Position numbers and translations under genes: made by a program
NCBI RefSeq assembly: GCF_910592395.1
Contig: NC_088310.1
Span: forward strand, 28,663,491 to 28,720,490
DNA from: Lineus longissimus
Taxonomy: Eukaryota; Nemertea; Pilidiophora; Heteronemertea; Lineidae
Direction: 5' to 3'
Length of the DNA stretch: 57,000 bases
Shown: in pieces, positions 11,901-26,900 of the stretch
Layout: each line of letters starts with the position of its first letter
Position numbering within the stretch: the stretch's first letter is position 1
The notes under the pieces: model-generated
What the model saw: only the letters and a program-made list of their open reading frames with translations
What the model was told of the DNA's origin: nothing
The model's database searches: none

Positions 11901-14900
11901 AGCGACCTTTACGACTGTCTTATTTGTTATGAAGGGGTGGCACAGACTAGAGGCTGAGATATAACCTTATTGGGAGTGGACGTTTTCCTGGAGAATTGAC
12001 CACCTGTTGTATTTAGAAAATTGGTGATTTGAATAAAGACAAATGCTTTTACTTCAGGTCAGGTGTGAAGTACATGGATGAATTTTCAAGATGAAATCAT
12101 TCAGCAGCCTTAATTCATTTCACCCAATGCAAGATCCCTGAGAAGTGTGTTTATGTACAGAATCGCTTAGGCCATGTGTTCAGAATCGCTTAGGCCATGT
12201 GTTCAGAATCGCTTAGGCCATGTGTTCAGAATCGCTTAGGCCATGTGTTCGTCAGCCACTTGATTACAATCTGAGAATGGCGGCAGGTCAAAATATGAGA
12301 AAAACTACCAGGGACTAAACCCATTATGATGACATTACCATGAAACCAGCTCTGAATTGCTGAATCAACAGTTCCTCCCAGAAATTCATGGAATGACACT
12401 GGGTTTCACAGTCCTTGTCATGAAATTGACTAGTTCAATATCTGTCCTTGAAAGTTGGAGATCAATAAAATGTCATCCACTGAGCTTGATGTGAACTCTA
12501 GCTACCTTGAGAAGGAATACTTTCCGTCAAGTTGAAAGCTGTTGTATGTGGATGGGATGTCAGATTGAGACGTGTCAACCTAAGGTTGGCAAACACACAG
12601 TTCATGTCGGTGGGAAGTGGCAAAGCAGTATCTATTGGAAATCGCTCGGAGTGATGATGATTGTACAAAGGTCATCATCTTACTTATCTGTCTTTAGGGA
12701 CAGGGTTGGAGATACATCTACAATTATCTCAGGTTAAAAGAGCTTTTTGTATACAGTGGAACCCCGGTCGGCGACCACCCCGGTAATGTGACCACCCCGC
12801 TATGACGACCAAGAATCATCAGTCCCAAAACTTTTTTGACTTCGAACATTTTTCAAAATGTTGACTTTTTTTCTGCTAGTCCTTACCCTCACATTGAAAA
12901 GTCCAAAAATTTTTTTCATTGGTTTTTTTGTTTTCAGCTCAAAGTGAACCAACATCATCAATCCCCAAACTTTTTGACTTTGAAAATTTTTCCAAATTTT
13001 GAACTGACTGAAAGTTGAAAAAATTTCAGAGTCCAAAAAATTTTTTCACTGTTTTTTTTGTTTTCTGCTCAAAATGAACCAAGGTCATCAGTCCCAAAAC
13101 TTTTTTGACTGAAAACCTAATCAAGCATTTGGTCAACCGATTTTCAACTTCACGAACGCGACCATCCCTGTAAGGCGACCATTCAACCTTGGTCCCATGG
13201 TAGTCTTGTGTTCCACTGTACCTAGACTTGTGCATGTATGTTTAAATGTAGTCTGAGCCATCTCCCACTGATATCTGTTCATATATTCCAAATGAGATTA
13301 GTTCATTTTGACCCACAAAGAAATCTATTGGAAAACAGATTTGCATGTATTTGGACCAAATAAAATCTCCCAGTACCTGTAAACTCAAATCCTTTCAAAT
13401 TACCCAGGCACCAGCTCCTTATTGTTCTCTTGTATGCCTGAAGCAGAGTGAGAAGATATGAGAATCTGCTCCATAATCCTGGAAATTGAGAGAAACTTCA
13501 CCCATGCAGCATTGTTGCATCTCAGAGTTGTTGTACGTGAAGTGAAAGAGGATGTGCGGAAAGGAATGTAGCTGTCTTTATGAATAGTCAATACTAGTTT
13601 GGGAGAATATCTTCATTGCCATGGAGTCGCTTCCCTTTGTCTTGTTCTTGCAATTGTCAATTACGTCAGGGTCTCCTTATATGTTGTTGTTGTTGTTGTG
13701 TGTTCCTGTCTGCTTCCAACCTATGGGTAGGTGTGTAGTGTCCAGCTTTGGCAATCAGACCTGGCTGGTCAACAAAGGTCATCAAAGTCAAAATCTGGCT
13801 GATCAACTAGAATACTTCATTCATGTTGTTTATGTTCCTTAGTTTGTAGTTTGATGGATCAAACTCAAGACAAACTGTATCTCCCTTATAAAACACAGCT
13901 TGCCAATAAACCCTTTTGAGCTGCTCTCCATTCTTTCATCTTTGTCTTGTTTCTGATGCATCCTTTGCTCGAGAATGTGGAGGCTGCAGCTGTGAATAAT
14001 GAAGTACGTTTCGTACATGTCAGCTAGTGAGCTTATCTTCTTCTTTCATGTCAAAACATTAGCCCACTCCTTGTCTGTGGAAGAAAAAACGAACTGCATG
14101 TGATGAGACAGAGATTGAAGTGTTGTGTGTACATGCGTGAGGTCACCTCTAAACCTTTCTTCACTACATGTTCGGCCACCTTGTGGTATGTCTCTTTCAG
14201 GAGTGATGGTGACATCGGGTCCAAGACAAGAAAGTCTCTGAAGATCGTGAGAAGTATTTCTGAGCCACACACTTCCAATAATATTGGATAAAGTATGACT
14301 TTCATACACCTTTTTCGGAGTTCTTTTCTGATAAGATAAAAACCAATTCCATGTTTTGCTGAATTATTGATTCATGGTGTTCTGCCAGCATACATTTCAA
14401 TCAGCGTCTAGACGATGAATCAGGAACATGCATTATATCTTAACAGATTTCGCAGAAGTGTTACTAATGATATGATGGCAAAGCCGGGAATGGCATATGC
14501 CAAAATAGTCATGGCTGATGTCAAAACTAGAGCCGCCGCTACGAGGCTGTGACTGGCACTATGGTGCTGTTGTAACAGAGATGTGACATCAGTCTTGAGT
14601 TCACACCATCTAGTGGAATGCTGATACTCTAGGTCTGTCCTTTTCCTTTGAAATCACTCTTTAATGCACCATTGCAATGTCCTGATATCATCTTACAACG
14701 TCTGATCTGAAACACTAGCTATAGAACTCATGAGCAACAACCCTGCTTGTTCCTCCTTTAAACGATATCAGATTCTCACACCTTGGATGACATGTTCAAG
14801 GAAAGTTACAGTTATTGAGAAAAGATGTCAAGAAACATGTTCCATGCAAAAAAAGCAAACAGAAGGATACTTGTTAGAGAACTGTTAACAAGATGATAAA

Positions 14901-17900
14901 TGCTTACAAAAAAGATAGAACAGAACAACCCCCTCTGACACAGATACGGGGATTAGCTTCTTCTCATCAATAATTCTTTGCAGCTTTCTCTGACACTTTT
15001 ACGGCAAGTTGAACAGAGAGATTTACCATAAGCTCCATTGTCTTCACTTTCTCGGTATAAAGCTGTTTGTCTTTCTGTGTCATCTGTACTGTTCTCATCC
15101 TCACCCGATCACTCCGATTCTTTCAGAACAGTTGGATACTCACATTATCAAAGATCAAGGCAAAGTGTTGATTCATGTTATGACAGTCTCATGCAACCTG
15201 AGTCACTATTTGTGGTGTGAGTGATGTCATTTTGGGTTGATGAGACATAAATCTGAACTTTGATAAGGGTTAAAAGAAGGACCCTTAACCTTAAAAGTTA
15301 GAGCATGTTATCGTATTACTCTTTGATGGTATAATTAGCTTATATTTTGATTTTCCTCAAGAAAAATCGATATCCAATTCTTTTTCATAATTGCTTGCTT
15401 CTTTATCCTTTCCAAACAAGATAACGTCATTTGCACGAGCTCATCAGAATGACTATCCTGCTTTAGCAAGAAATGATCATCAGGAGCTAATTAGGAGTTT
15501 AAGAAATTGTAAAGTAATGCTTTCTTACTTGTAGGTCATGGCATGTTGGAGGCAATGTCTGATGGAAATGTAAGGTGAGGAGACTGTCATAATCTCTTCT
15601 TCATGGAATCATTAGGCAGTGGCGTTTGTGTATGATTGTCATCAGGGATTGACATTACTATAGCAAGAAGTCCCAACTCTCTTCTGTGATGTAAGGAGGA
15701 AAGCCTTGGCAATCTTAGCTCCCTTTCCTGTGGGTTAGATATGGAGACATTTGGTGGGAGTTCCAGTTAGACATGCTGCCAGTACATGGTATTGAGGATT
15801 GGGTGCCTTGCTTGTTGAGACACTACATGTAGTCTCAATTTACTGAAATTGAACCCACAACCTCACTCTGGTTTTTAACGAGCACACTGGTTAAAGATGA
15901 CAATCGAGAACCAACGCTTGACTTGGTCACCTTGTCTCTACCGTGGAGAGAGTGAGGACAGGAGAGTCAATGGCATCCTTACACTCTCACCCATATTGTG
16001 GTATTGGAAAACATGCCTGATTAGGTTTCACACCAGATTTTGAATCATCATCCGTCTTCTAGATCAAAGGCATCTCTTCCCCAATCTCTCCAGTCAGTAA
16101 CCTTGTCTCAGTCATAGAATAGGGACATTCTAGTGAGAACGGGTAAAAATCGATGATCATCAGCACACTGACCCAATTTTGCGTTATTGGAAAACATCCT
16201 GATTAGGTATCACCGTTGGCGGTGTGGAGATCCTTACAGCTGAAATCGACATGGTGGTGAGATACTTTGAGGTAATGAAGTAAGATTACGGTTGTGTGGG
16301 TTTAACCAGACACGAATGGACTTTCTACTGCTCACCAAGGCCAGGTGTTAGGGCGAACCATTCACTTTAGTTGTCCACATCCTTCGTTTGTCTGATGAAA
16401 GACCAACCCCCTCTTATTGTGGTGGTCAGCTGTTCTGCTTTTCTCTCCTAGACACTCCAGAGAGGTGGCTAGAGTAGTGCCACCAATGTTTGTTCTGTAA
16501 CATCTTCACCTTACCGTCCATAACAGTGACATTCTCAACGATTAGAGTCAAGCCATACGCAACAGCTATTTCTAACTCAAGCCTAATGAGAGATAGCTTA
16601 GAGGTATTAGGATTCATCCTGAAATCAGATTTGAGGTGCATGCGTTTAGAATCGAAATGTGAAAGGTTAAACCACAAGAGGTTTACAAAGGCTTGCTTGC
16701 TTCCCGTCAGCACTTAAGGTGATTGAACAACCTTTCCTTGCAGCTTTATAAAGCTTTGTGCATGTCCCTAAAGTGTGTGAGGTCATCGCCCATCAATTGC
16801 CGTTCATACTCAGGAATTGTTGGATTAACAAGTTCGAAAACAAGGCATGCCAGAAGAGTCACTTGTGACCGCCAAGAAATGCCCAAAGGCTTTATTTCAT
16901 CAACTTGATGCACCGAAGCCACATAAGTTATACACAATAGAGCTGAAGGTACAAAAACCGATAACAGGATACAGTTATACAAGTGAGAGTGGTCTCATTC
17001 ACGTCATCACTAACCACCTCAGCCTTTTATATTCAGCTCTGAACCAAGATTACCCTTTTTCACCCAGCCCAAACTCAAATGTTAACAAACAACCAGTCAG
17101 TAGTCTCTGGGCTATTGTATTTTATTGTATTCTGTTGTATTCTATTGAATGTAGGCGATGGTCAACATTACACTTGTTTGAGAATGAGTGCACCCTGTTC
17201 ATTACACCAGTACTTAATTGGTTATTACTACAGAGATGATTAGCAAGTACGGTGATGAATATTAGCTGATTGCTATGTAACTCTTCCCTAAACAATTACG
17301 TCCTCACTTATTGCAATAATGTTCTGGTGAGTGACAAGGAGAGCCCTTCAGCCCCAAGGTGGGTGACAGCAAGAGAAGACAGTCTCTCAGATATTACATG
17401 GAAAAACTGTTGCTGCCAGCCATCTAGATATTAATGGTTTTTAACTCTTAATGGCCTGCAGTGTTCATATCAAAAACATGGTGGTTATGTAGTACAATGG
17501 AACCCAGGTCGGCGAACACCCCGCTATGACGACCAAAAATCGCTGGTCCAGAATGGTTTCCTCTCTTATGACCACCCCAGTACCCAAAATTTTGAATTGA
17601 CTAAAAGTTGAAAAAATTTCTAAGTCCAAATGTTTTTTTCACTTGTTTTTTTTCTGCGCAAATTGAAGGAAAAACATCAGTCCCAAATTTTTTTTGACTT
17701 TTGAAATTTTTCTGAATATTTGGACTTAGAAATTTTTTCTTCATTTTTTTCACAGAAAATGTCTACCGGCAGTTCACCTTGACAATGACAAAGATATCAA
17801 CCCTTGTCAGAATGCTACCACATAACTTTCCCCATAATGATAACAGCACTATATCACCTAAACGACTCAACAGTAATCTCTGCTGGTGATGGTGAATATC

Positions 17901-20900
17901 AACCCATGACAGTCTCAGTACTGGAGACCGTGGTGTGGAACTCAAGCGTCTCGCTAACCACTTGATCACACTTTGCCTAGAGCAGCTGTCGTTGAGTGTG
18001 TGGACTGGTGAAGGTTTAATAAGTCCATTAGCAATATCGTTACCGCAGTGTGTAAACACTACAAGTCTGCATTGGAAGAATGATTTGAAAGCAATCTGAG
18101 TATAACCCATTGGGCCAGGTATTGGAACCAAGTGTTTTGTCTCTTCCGCTTCTCTCTTGGCAGTTACAGGCTCCAGGAATTGGAGATGGAGCAGACATCG
18201 GACACGCCTCTTGCCAACCACAGCATTCCTTGTATTGCTGGCTGACTTCTGATTTCTCTTATGATGTGAATTCAAGATGTCAGCTCTGATGAGGATCATT
18301 TCAGAACCGATAACACAGCTCAGGTTTCGATCCTGTAAACCATTCCTGTTGTTATTGTCAGATCTCTCATGTTTATGTTCGACTGTACACAGACAAATGG
18401 AGTATATCGTGTCAGTTAGGATGTAAAGTCAAGATCACTCTATGGGGATTATTCCAGACTGACGTATTATCTGCTCAGGATAAAGCAGGTCGATATCCTA
18501 CGCCTATTGTTGCTTCCTTTGATTTCAGTGTCTCGGTGGGGGGGGGGGGATCGCTTTATTATCCATTAAGGTTTGACTTAATGCATTCACATCAGGGCTG
18601 TGATGCATGAAGGAGTTTCCTTGGTTGGACGTGAAAGTTCTGTCATCAAAGGCCAAATTGGTATGGTGATCACTCATTCTATTTCTACATTTGGTGAGAA
18701 AATGGCACTGCACAAACAAAATGCTGGGGAAATCTATCAGTAAATGGCTCGTTCTTAGTAACTATTGTCCAATTCTGGCAACGTAAAATGGCTTTAGACT
18801 TAGTTCCAGTGAGAAGTGAAGAAGTTCAGAGTGAAGGGATTTATGTCTTGCAGTCAGCATTCAGTTGGCACACAGCACCAGGTCTCGATTTTCTTGCAGA
18901 AAGCAAAAGATGAAATCAAACCATTTCAGTTGAGCTGGGTTATCTTGAGACAGATCTCCACTTGTCATTGCCATGTAATCCAAATAAGAAACATCTCCCA
19001 GCAGAGCTTACACTTGCTGTAGCTAAGCCAAAGGCAAATTATGGCAAAATACCCTTGATACCACTGCACCAAAACGGCCTTTGAAGGACAAACTTCCTTC
19101 AATTCCAGTACTGGGGGATAAGCAAGGTTATACAATGATGAAGACAAATCATGAGAGTTGGTCCCTGTTGGTAACAGGATGATTCTAGCTCAGTCTCCTT
19201 CAGTGTGTATACTGCCCGGCTTGAGTCTTGCTGGGTTTTCATGAATATATGGTATGATTTATTGCCGAGTCCGAAAGGCATCGAGACGCTTGAGCTCAAG
19301 AAGCGTGCATTTTATGTTGTAGCACTTGACGGGCTGAATGGTAAAGGGCACTTTTCTGAGACAGGGAATTAGATGGATTTTCTATGGTTATTGAGTTGGA
19401 AAGTTCAGAGGTATCGTCTGACATGGATCAGTCTCCAAGATCAGCTAACGTTTCGGACAGCTTGCACTGATTCCTCAAGCAATTTGGAGAGATTCCGGCA
19501 GAGTTGACGATGGGCCGCTTAAATGGCTAGGAGTATAGAATAGTTACGGTGCACTGCTAGGAGTACAGAATGGTTACGGTGCACTGCTAGGAGTACAGAA
19601 TGGTTACGGTGCACTGCTAGGAGTACAGAATGGTTACGGTGCACTGCTAAGGGTACAGAATGGTTACGGTGCACTGCTAGGGGTACAGAATGGTTACGGT
19701 GCACTGCTAGGAGTACAGAATGGTTACGGTGCACTGCTAGGGGTACAGAATGGTTACGGTGCACTGCTAGGAGTACAGAATGGTTACGGTGCACTGCTAG
19801 GAGTACAGAATGTCTACGGTGCACTGCTAGGAGTACAGAATGGTTACGGTGCACTGCTAGGAGTACAGAATGGTTACGGTGCACTGCTAGGGGTACAGAA
19901 TGGTTACGGTGCACTGCTAGGGGTACAGAATGGTTACGGTGCACTGCTAGGAGTACAGAATGGTTACGGTGCACTGCTAGGGGTACAGAATGGTTACGGT
20001 GCACTGCTAGGAGTACAGAATGGTTACGGTGCACTGCTATCACTCTTGGAAGTATTGGAACAGAAGTGCTCTGCATGAGGAAGCCATATATTGCATCTAC
20101 CAGCAGCAAACTGCCAAATTGAACTGTTGATGCTATGCAATTTCAAAAGTGTATAATGTTTTTTACATTTAGTTTATCTATTGGCATATTGTGAGCTGTC
20201 ATTGAGTAAGGTCCTTTCGCTGGGATGATTCAGAGATGTCAGATGATACAGAGATTATATCCATTCGATGACATGTATTGTTACTTGGTTTGTCTTTGTT
20301 GTTTGCTTGGCTCAGTCTAATCCTTGAATAGAATTTATGGTTTAGATGGCAAATGTCTGTTCGTTCTCGGGCTCTCAAGTTAGTTTTGGACACAACTTAA
20401 CCATTAAGCCCTAGTTACATTGTAAACTTACCAACCAATGGTGGGTAGTTTTAAAACCTCCATCCTGGTCACACAGGCAAGCACATTGGTGGCAAGAGGA
20501 GACTCAGTTTGACATGGAGCACTAAGAAGGAAGCCCAGCAGCATCGCCTGAAGATCTCATCAATGAAGACATTCCACCCATCAAGTTGTTGCTCGAAACA
20601 GATCAATATCATTCAGAGCCCCTTCTATGCACCAGACGATTGATCCAATATCGGCCAGGAATTTGTGCAGTTCTTGCTGCTGACGTCACTCATTACCATA
20701 CCAGTGAATGAATCCCTGGGAGATTTGCCACGGCTTAGAGAGATTTTGATTGGAAGTGTAGTCATGTCGGCCACCTTTGCTCTGATGACAGGTTGCGTAT
20801 CTGCAAAGGTCAGGGGCTGCCGCAGTCTTCAGGATATTCGTTGGTCCACATGAAGAGAATGGAGACTTTGACATAGTGAGCAAGGCGCTTACACATCAGT

Positions 20901-23900
20901 GTTTTGCTATCTGTTATGTTGAGTCTTCAAAGGGTACTTCTTCAGTCAGAGGGTTTGGGCTGTGGAGTTTCTGTCCGATGTCGCAGGTGTTAATGCTTAT
21001 TGCTTGGGTCTGACACAGAGCTACTTCTCAACATGAAAAGGACCCTTTATAAATAACACACAGCAACCTCAACCATGAACAACATGCTGAAGAAAAAGCC
21101 TTTAAATTGATAGCTGGTCTTGCGCACAGATGGCCTGAGCCTTCTTCTCGCTAATGTAGCAGCTGACACTAACAACCATCATCAATTAGTGAGATATTGT
21201 TTTTTCCTCGGCGGAGATAATGCTAGCCTGGATCCAGGGGTGACTGTCATGGTCAAGATATTACTCTGATGTTTTGAAACTGGTTTCTATTGGATCACAC
21301 TAGAAATAATGAGAATTAGTGTTAAATATGGGACTCTCTACTTTTGTTGACGATGCATGACGACACTGCTCTCAGCAGCACAATGTGTTCTGAGGTGACT
21401 GAATGAGTGTTGGGGGACGTCATGGGTGTTCTGAGGTGACTGAATGAGTGTTGGGGGACGTCATGGGTGTTCTGAGGTGACTGAATGAGTGTTGGGGGAC
21501 GTCATGGGTGTTCTGAGGTGACTGAATGAGTGTTGGGGGACGTCATGGGTGTTCTGAGGTGACTGAATGAGTGTTGGGGGACGTCATGGGTGTTTTGAGG
21601 TGACTGAATGAGTGTTGGGGGACGTCATGGGTGTTCTGAGGTGACTGAATGAGTGTTGGGGGACGTCATGGGTGTTCTGAGGTGACTGAATGAGTGTTGG
21701 GGGACGTCATGGGTGATGTCAGCCATGTCACAATCAAGGTACAACGTGGCTGATGTCACTCGTCAAGTCAGGCAACGCTCGATATGTCACGTGATCAGAT
21801 GTTGATTGGACCTCAGAATATGATGTCTATAAGACATGTAATAAACAGCACGAGTTGATGTCTATGAGACGTCCTTCTAATAGGATGACTGTTAGTCATC
21901 CACATTTCAGTATGCTACCACCTTTAGCACACACCAGTGTGTTACCTTGCTACCACCTTTAGCACACACCAGTGTGTTACCTTGCTACCAGCTTTAGCAC
22001 ACACCAGTGTGTTACCTTGCTACCAGCTTTAGCACACACCAGTGTCTTACCTTGCTACCACCTTTAGCACACACCAGTGTGTTACCTTGCTACCAGCTTT
22101 AGCACACACCAGTGTGTTACCTTGCTACCAGCTTTAGCACACACCAGTGTCTTACCTTGCTACCAGCTTTAGCACACACCAGTGTCTTACCTTGCTACCA
22201 GCTTTAGCACACACCAGTGTCTTACCTTGCTACCAGCTTTAGCACACACCAGTGTGTTACCTTCAGTGAAATAAGTGCATTATCCCAGTTCTTTATCAGT
22301 TGTGTTTTGTCATCTATCGCGGCATTAATTGAATTTCAAATTAGATTTCTACCCATTACGCTAATTAGCTGCAGAATAATTAAACAGTTAACGACTCTTA
22401 TCAGGTTTGTGAGGTATATGATGATTGTCTGTTTAGTGATGTGGCTCCTTGTCATGGTATTCGGCTGGTTTAATTGGTTTGCTTCATATCATTACATTGT
22501 CTCATATTGACTGTTGGTGAAATATCATTTGAAGTAAATATGATTATATGAGCCATGTGAAGGTAGTTCTGCAATAGATACCAGCCAACTGCGTCAGTCA
22601 GGTGGCAGTCACCAAAACAGGACTCAGTCCATCTACGATTTAGAACACAGAAGAGGAAGAAGAATCTGAGCCACATTGGTTCAAGCCAAGTCTTCGCGTT
22701 GAGAAAGCAACCCACATTAAAGCACCTAGGTGATTTCAGTTCTTGTGTGTTGATTCTCTTATGATATCGATGGCATCACAAGATCACTTTAATTGACTGT
22801 GTTCTTTACTTTGTTCAACAACCTGTTACGAGAATGACCCCTGAACCATAGAGAGGAAAGTGAACATGGCGATATGGCAGTGCTGGCACTGAATGGGTTA
22901 ACATGTCAAGAGGCTATCGCATTGATTTTATGTCAATACAATCTCTCCAGTCCTGCTACAAGTGTTGGTGAAGGTTTACACAGGATTAGATGGATTAGGT
23001 GCATTTTATTTGCAGATCTTTAACTTGAGGTGTTGACGTTTGGAAAAGACATTGTCTGATGATGATATTGGCGTCTGGCCCCAGGTGTTTCTGAGGCATC
23101 TCTAGTATTTTTTAACTGTTTTCTAGTTCATATGCAGGTTTGAGATTATTATCAAGGGAGACATCGCTTGCTGAGACAGATCAATCTAGCTATAGGCTGG
23201 TGGAAGGAACTATGCAATACTATTGTAGATTTGACTTGTTCAATCATCATCATAGGTTAGATACAGGTCATACACATTGCATGTCACCTTGGGCAAGGCA
23301 CTGTACGTCCATTGCCCTTGTCTTTTGATTGAAACATAAAGCTGATCTTCAGAGAAAAAGGCAATTGGTCCCCTACAGAAGGCAGGTCTGGGATATTTGT
23401 CAACTTGGAGTCATACCTTACTGGTCACTAATCTGCCAACCCATGTCAAATCCTACATCTCCTTATGTCAAAACATGAAATCATAATATCACTCGACTGA
23501 AATCAATCGGCAGGTCTAATGATTGATTCATAATATTTGCCTACTTCACAAACCTTGCTTGCTCAGTGCGGCCTGCAAATAAGGTCGCCTCGTTATTCAA
23601 TGTCCGACATGATTTAGATAGAAATGAGTTAGCGAGACATGTGATATGTCAGGATGAAGGAGTGTTCATTTGAAGGAAGCTCTTGTGAGTGTCCCAAGGG
23701 TTAGACTGGACATACACCAAGGCCTGTATCATCCAGTTGAGCAAGACTATAGAAGAAGGTATGAGCATGAAAATTAAACTTGAAACTATTATTATAAAAA
23801 GACTCTTCAATGTCACCTTTTTCGAAAATGGTGTCTCAGAGACTCTCCTAAAGACGAAATATGATATATGAACCCTTGGGAAATGCTTGATTGGATAGCA

Positions 23901-26900
23901 CCTGATCCGTACTGGCATTAAAAGCATGGATGTTCTAATTGGTTTTTGATGACAGTAATTAAAAGTCTTCTTCCCTTCGAAGTGTAATGAGGACTTTCAG
24001 CAAGTTTGAACAAGAATATGACGCAAATGGGAAATTGACGGTGTTTAACCGTTTCTCGTTGGGGAACGTCTATTTAATCGCACCAGTTTTAGGCAGGAGC
24101 CCACAGGTGAACCAAATCAAAACGCAGTTTCCTTCTACTTGGGCCATTGTCATTGCATACACCAGTTAGAAACTGCAGTGATATGCATTAAGGTGTTTAT
24201 GCCTCAAAAGATCTGTGCCGTTTAATTGGCTTAAAAGTATAATAAAAGTGACAATGTGGAGGAATGTGGATCAACCCTGGTGTCTGGTGTTGATATATCA
24301 TTAACGCACCTGGTGTTTTCCCACTTGGGTCAATATGAAAAACGACCAGGAGGCCTTCCGATGTTTACTAATAACAGACTCATTATAACACTTGTGACCA
24401 ATCCTTCAATATGGTTCCCTGCTGTATGATGGAGATGTCCTCGAGAGATTCGATGCCTTTGGTTGGTGACAACGAATTGCAGTTTGATATTGTGGATTAC
24501 TGAATTTGATAGGACTTTTCTTTCTCAAGAATTGAGGTAGGTTTCCGTCAGATTCTAAAACAAGAGCCATGGCCAACTTACAATGTGGGCTGTGAGGTGA
24601 AGTATTCTGGCGGGGGATAGTCTAAGGGTTTCGGTTCGGTAGGACATGACAGAGGTCGGGCACTTGGCTTTGAAGCTGTCCCGCCAGTCCTACTATGGGT
24701 GGCAATCTGTGGCCAAACCCTGCACCGTGACCAAATGGCATCTCGTTCCTCTTCTGGAGGTTTCTTGAATTCACCTCTAATCAACAGCCATACCGATGTG
24801 AGAAAAGCAACTGCTGCTGGTTTTCCTCCTTACAACTGCACATTTGGCTCCCAAGAAAAAAACTGCAAGATTTCAAGGCATTGACCAAATCATGCAGCTA
24901 GAGCTACGATCAGCTCACGGTGTAAGAAACCATTGCCATAACAATCTCTTCTATCAGATTGATGGGTAATATCAATAATTTGAGACTTTTGAGAGATTCA
25001 TCAGTGCTGCCATCTGGAGATGTCTACTTGAACTGAGAAGGTGACATAATTTGGTAGAGCTTATAAAGGAGAAAATATGAACTCGGATCAAAGATGCAGT
25101 TTGATTAGTCCTAGATGGCCGCCCCTACCAAGGGCCAAAGATCAGTTAGATCTTTCATGATTGGTAAAGGAGAAGTTCTTTGAAAGAGAGAATGATATTG
25201 ACGACCATCAGTAGTGAAGTTGTTCCCTTTCATAGCACAGAATAGTTAATAACTCGACTATCATACAGGCAGGATCCTTTACACACTTTATCTCATATTT
25301 GACTAAACCTAATTACCTCCCCACTAATAAATAACATCATGTTGATTCAATTATCATCCAAAAACCACAGGAAATAACTTGTTAATTCACAATGATTTTC
25401 GTGGAACTTGGCTCATGCTTCAATAGTTGCCATAGAAATGGCAAACTTTTTCATGGGGGACCGTTTATTAATTCATAAAGACAACAATATTTGTTATGTA
25501 ATCTCCACCATTCGGTGCAGGGTGGAGAAGGCTGTCACACTATCATGTATTGTGGGGCAGCTCTTTGATAAGCCTGGGTGTGTGGTTGCAGACAGCTTTC
25601 AGATTTCACCGACTTTAGGAATACAGTTGGACTTCATCTCGGTAGAATGTTGATTTAGTTCTTCGTTTTCCTGGACTTTTGGTCTCTGACTGGTGCTGGC
25701 AATGATGCATGTTTATCCAAGAAATAGTGAGTGATTCTGATGCTAGAAAGACGATGCCTGGGACTTGGCACAGAAAGACAAAATAAAGAATCGTGGTCAA
25801 AATGAACAGAACCTGCAACTTAAGTATCATTGACTCATTGCCTCAGACTGAGTCCATTGACCATTGAAACTAATACGGACACTTTATAACCTAAGTGGTA
25901 TCTTGGATTACTGAGTGGCGAGCCAATCATGTTGTTACTTTATTCCCAAGCGAGTAAGTAGAGATAAAATCAAGGACCGGTCTTGTGTTTAGTGCAGAGT
26001 CTGTGGAAGTCAAAATTTGTTAAAAAGCGGCATTGCCAATAGCCTTTGGTGTATTGAACACCTTTGAAAATATTACCAAATGTCCCTGTCCGGCTCCATT
26101 GCCCCGTTTCTCAAATGCTGTTGAGAGCACTGTACAATATTGACAAGACGGCCAGGGTTAATCGTTCTGTCTGGTTCCCAAGGTCAAATTGGTCCTATTT
26201 GCATTCTGGTGATAAGGATTTTGGGTTACATCAGAGTATTTTGGTGACAATCAGTTGATAATGTGAGACCATTGCCTTAGTGTTGTTGTGGTATCGACAT
26301 GATAAAACAGGCTATTCCAAGTACAGTGAAACCTCGGTAACACGACCACTCATGGGACCGAGGTTGAATGGTTGCGTTACTGGGGTGGTCGCGTTAGTGA
26401 AGTTGAAAATCCGGGGACAAAATGCATGATTAGGTTTTCCTGCCAAAATTATTGAATCTTTTCAAAAGTTCAAAATTCTGAAAAATTTTCAAGGCCAAAT
26501 TTTTTTTGAGGTTGATGATGTTTCTTCATTTTGAGCAGGAAAAAAAAGTTTAAAAAAATATTTGGACTTAGAAATTTTTTCATCCTTCAGATTTGAATTT
26601 TTCACAAGTTCAAAATTCTGAAAAATTTTCAAAGTGAAAAAAGTTTTGGGACTGATGATGTTGGTTCATTTTAAGCAGAAAACAAAAAACCCAGTGAAAA
26701 ACAAATTTGGACTTAGAAATTTTTTCATCCTTCAGATTTAAATTTTTTAAAAGTTAAAAAATTCTGAAAAATGTGCAAAGGAAAAACTCATGTGCGAGGG
26801 GAGGAGGATACGACTGACTCTGGATTTTGGAAGATGCAGAAATAGTGGAATTGCTGGTGTGTGTGTGAAGTTGCGGGAAGCTAGCCAAGTGTTTTCTTTT

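Noticed and set aside
17763-18299. 178-codon minus-strand frame
   Set aside because: No domain or hydrophobic pattern recognised, and part overlaps a tRNA-like SINE remnant; likely chance or repeat-derived.
21914-22263. CRISPR-like appearance of 35-bp repeats
   Set aside because: Units are directly contiguous with no spacers, in a clearly eukaryotic genome; a minisatellite.
22217-22510. Hydrophobic 97-codon frame resembling a membrane protein
   Set aside because: It starts within the 35-bp minisatellite and its hydrophobicity follows from T-rich DNA.
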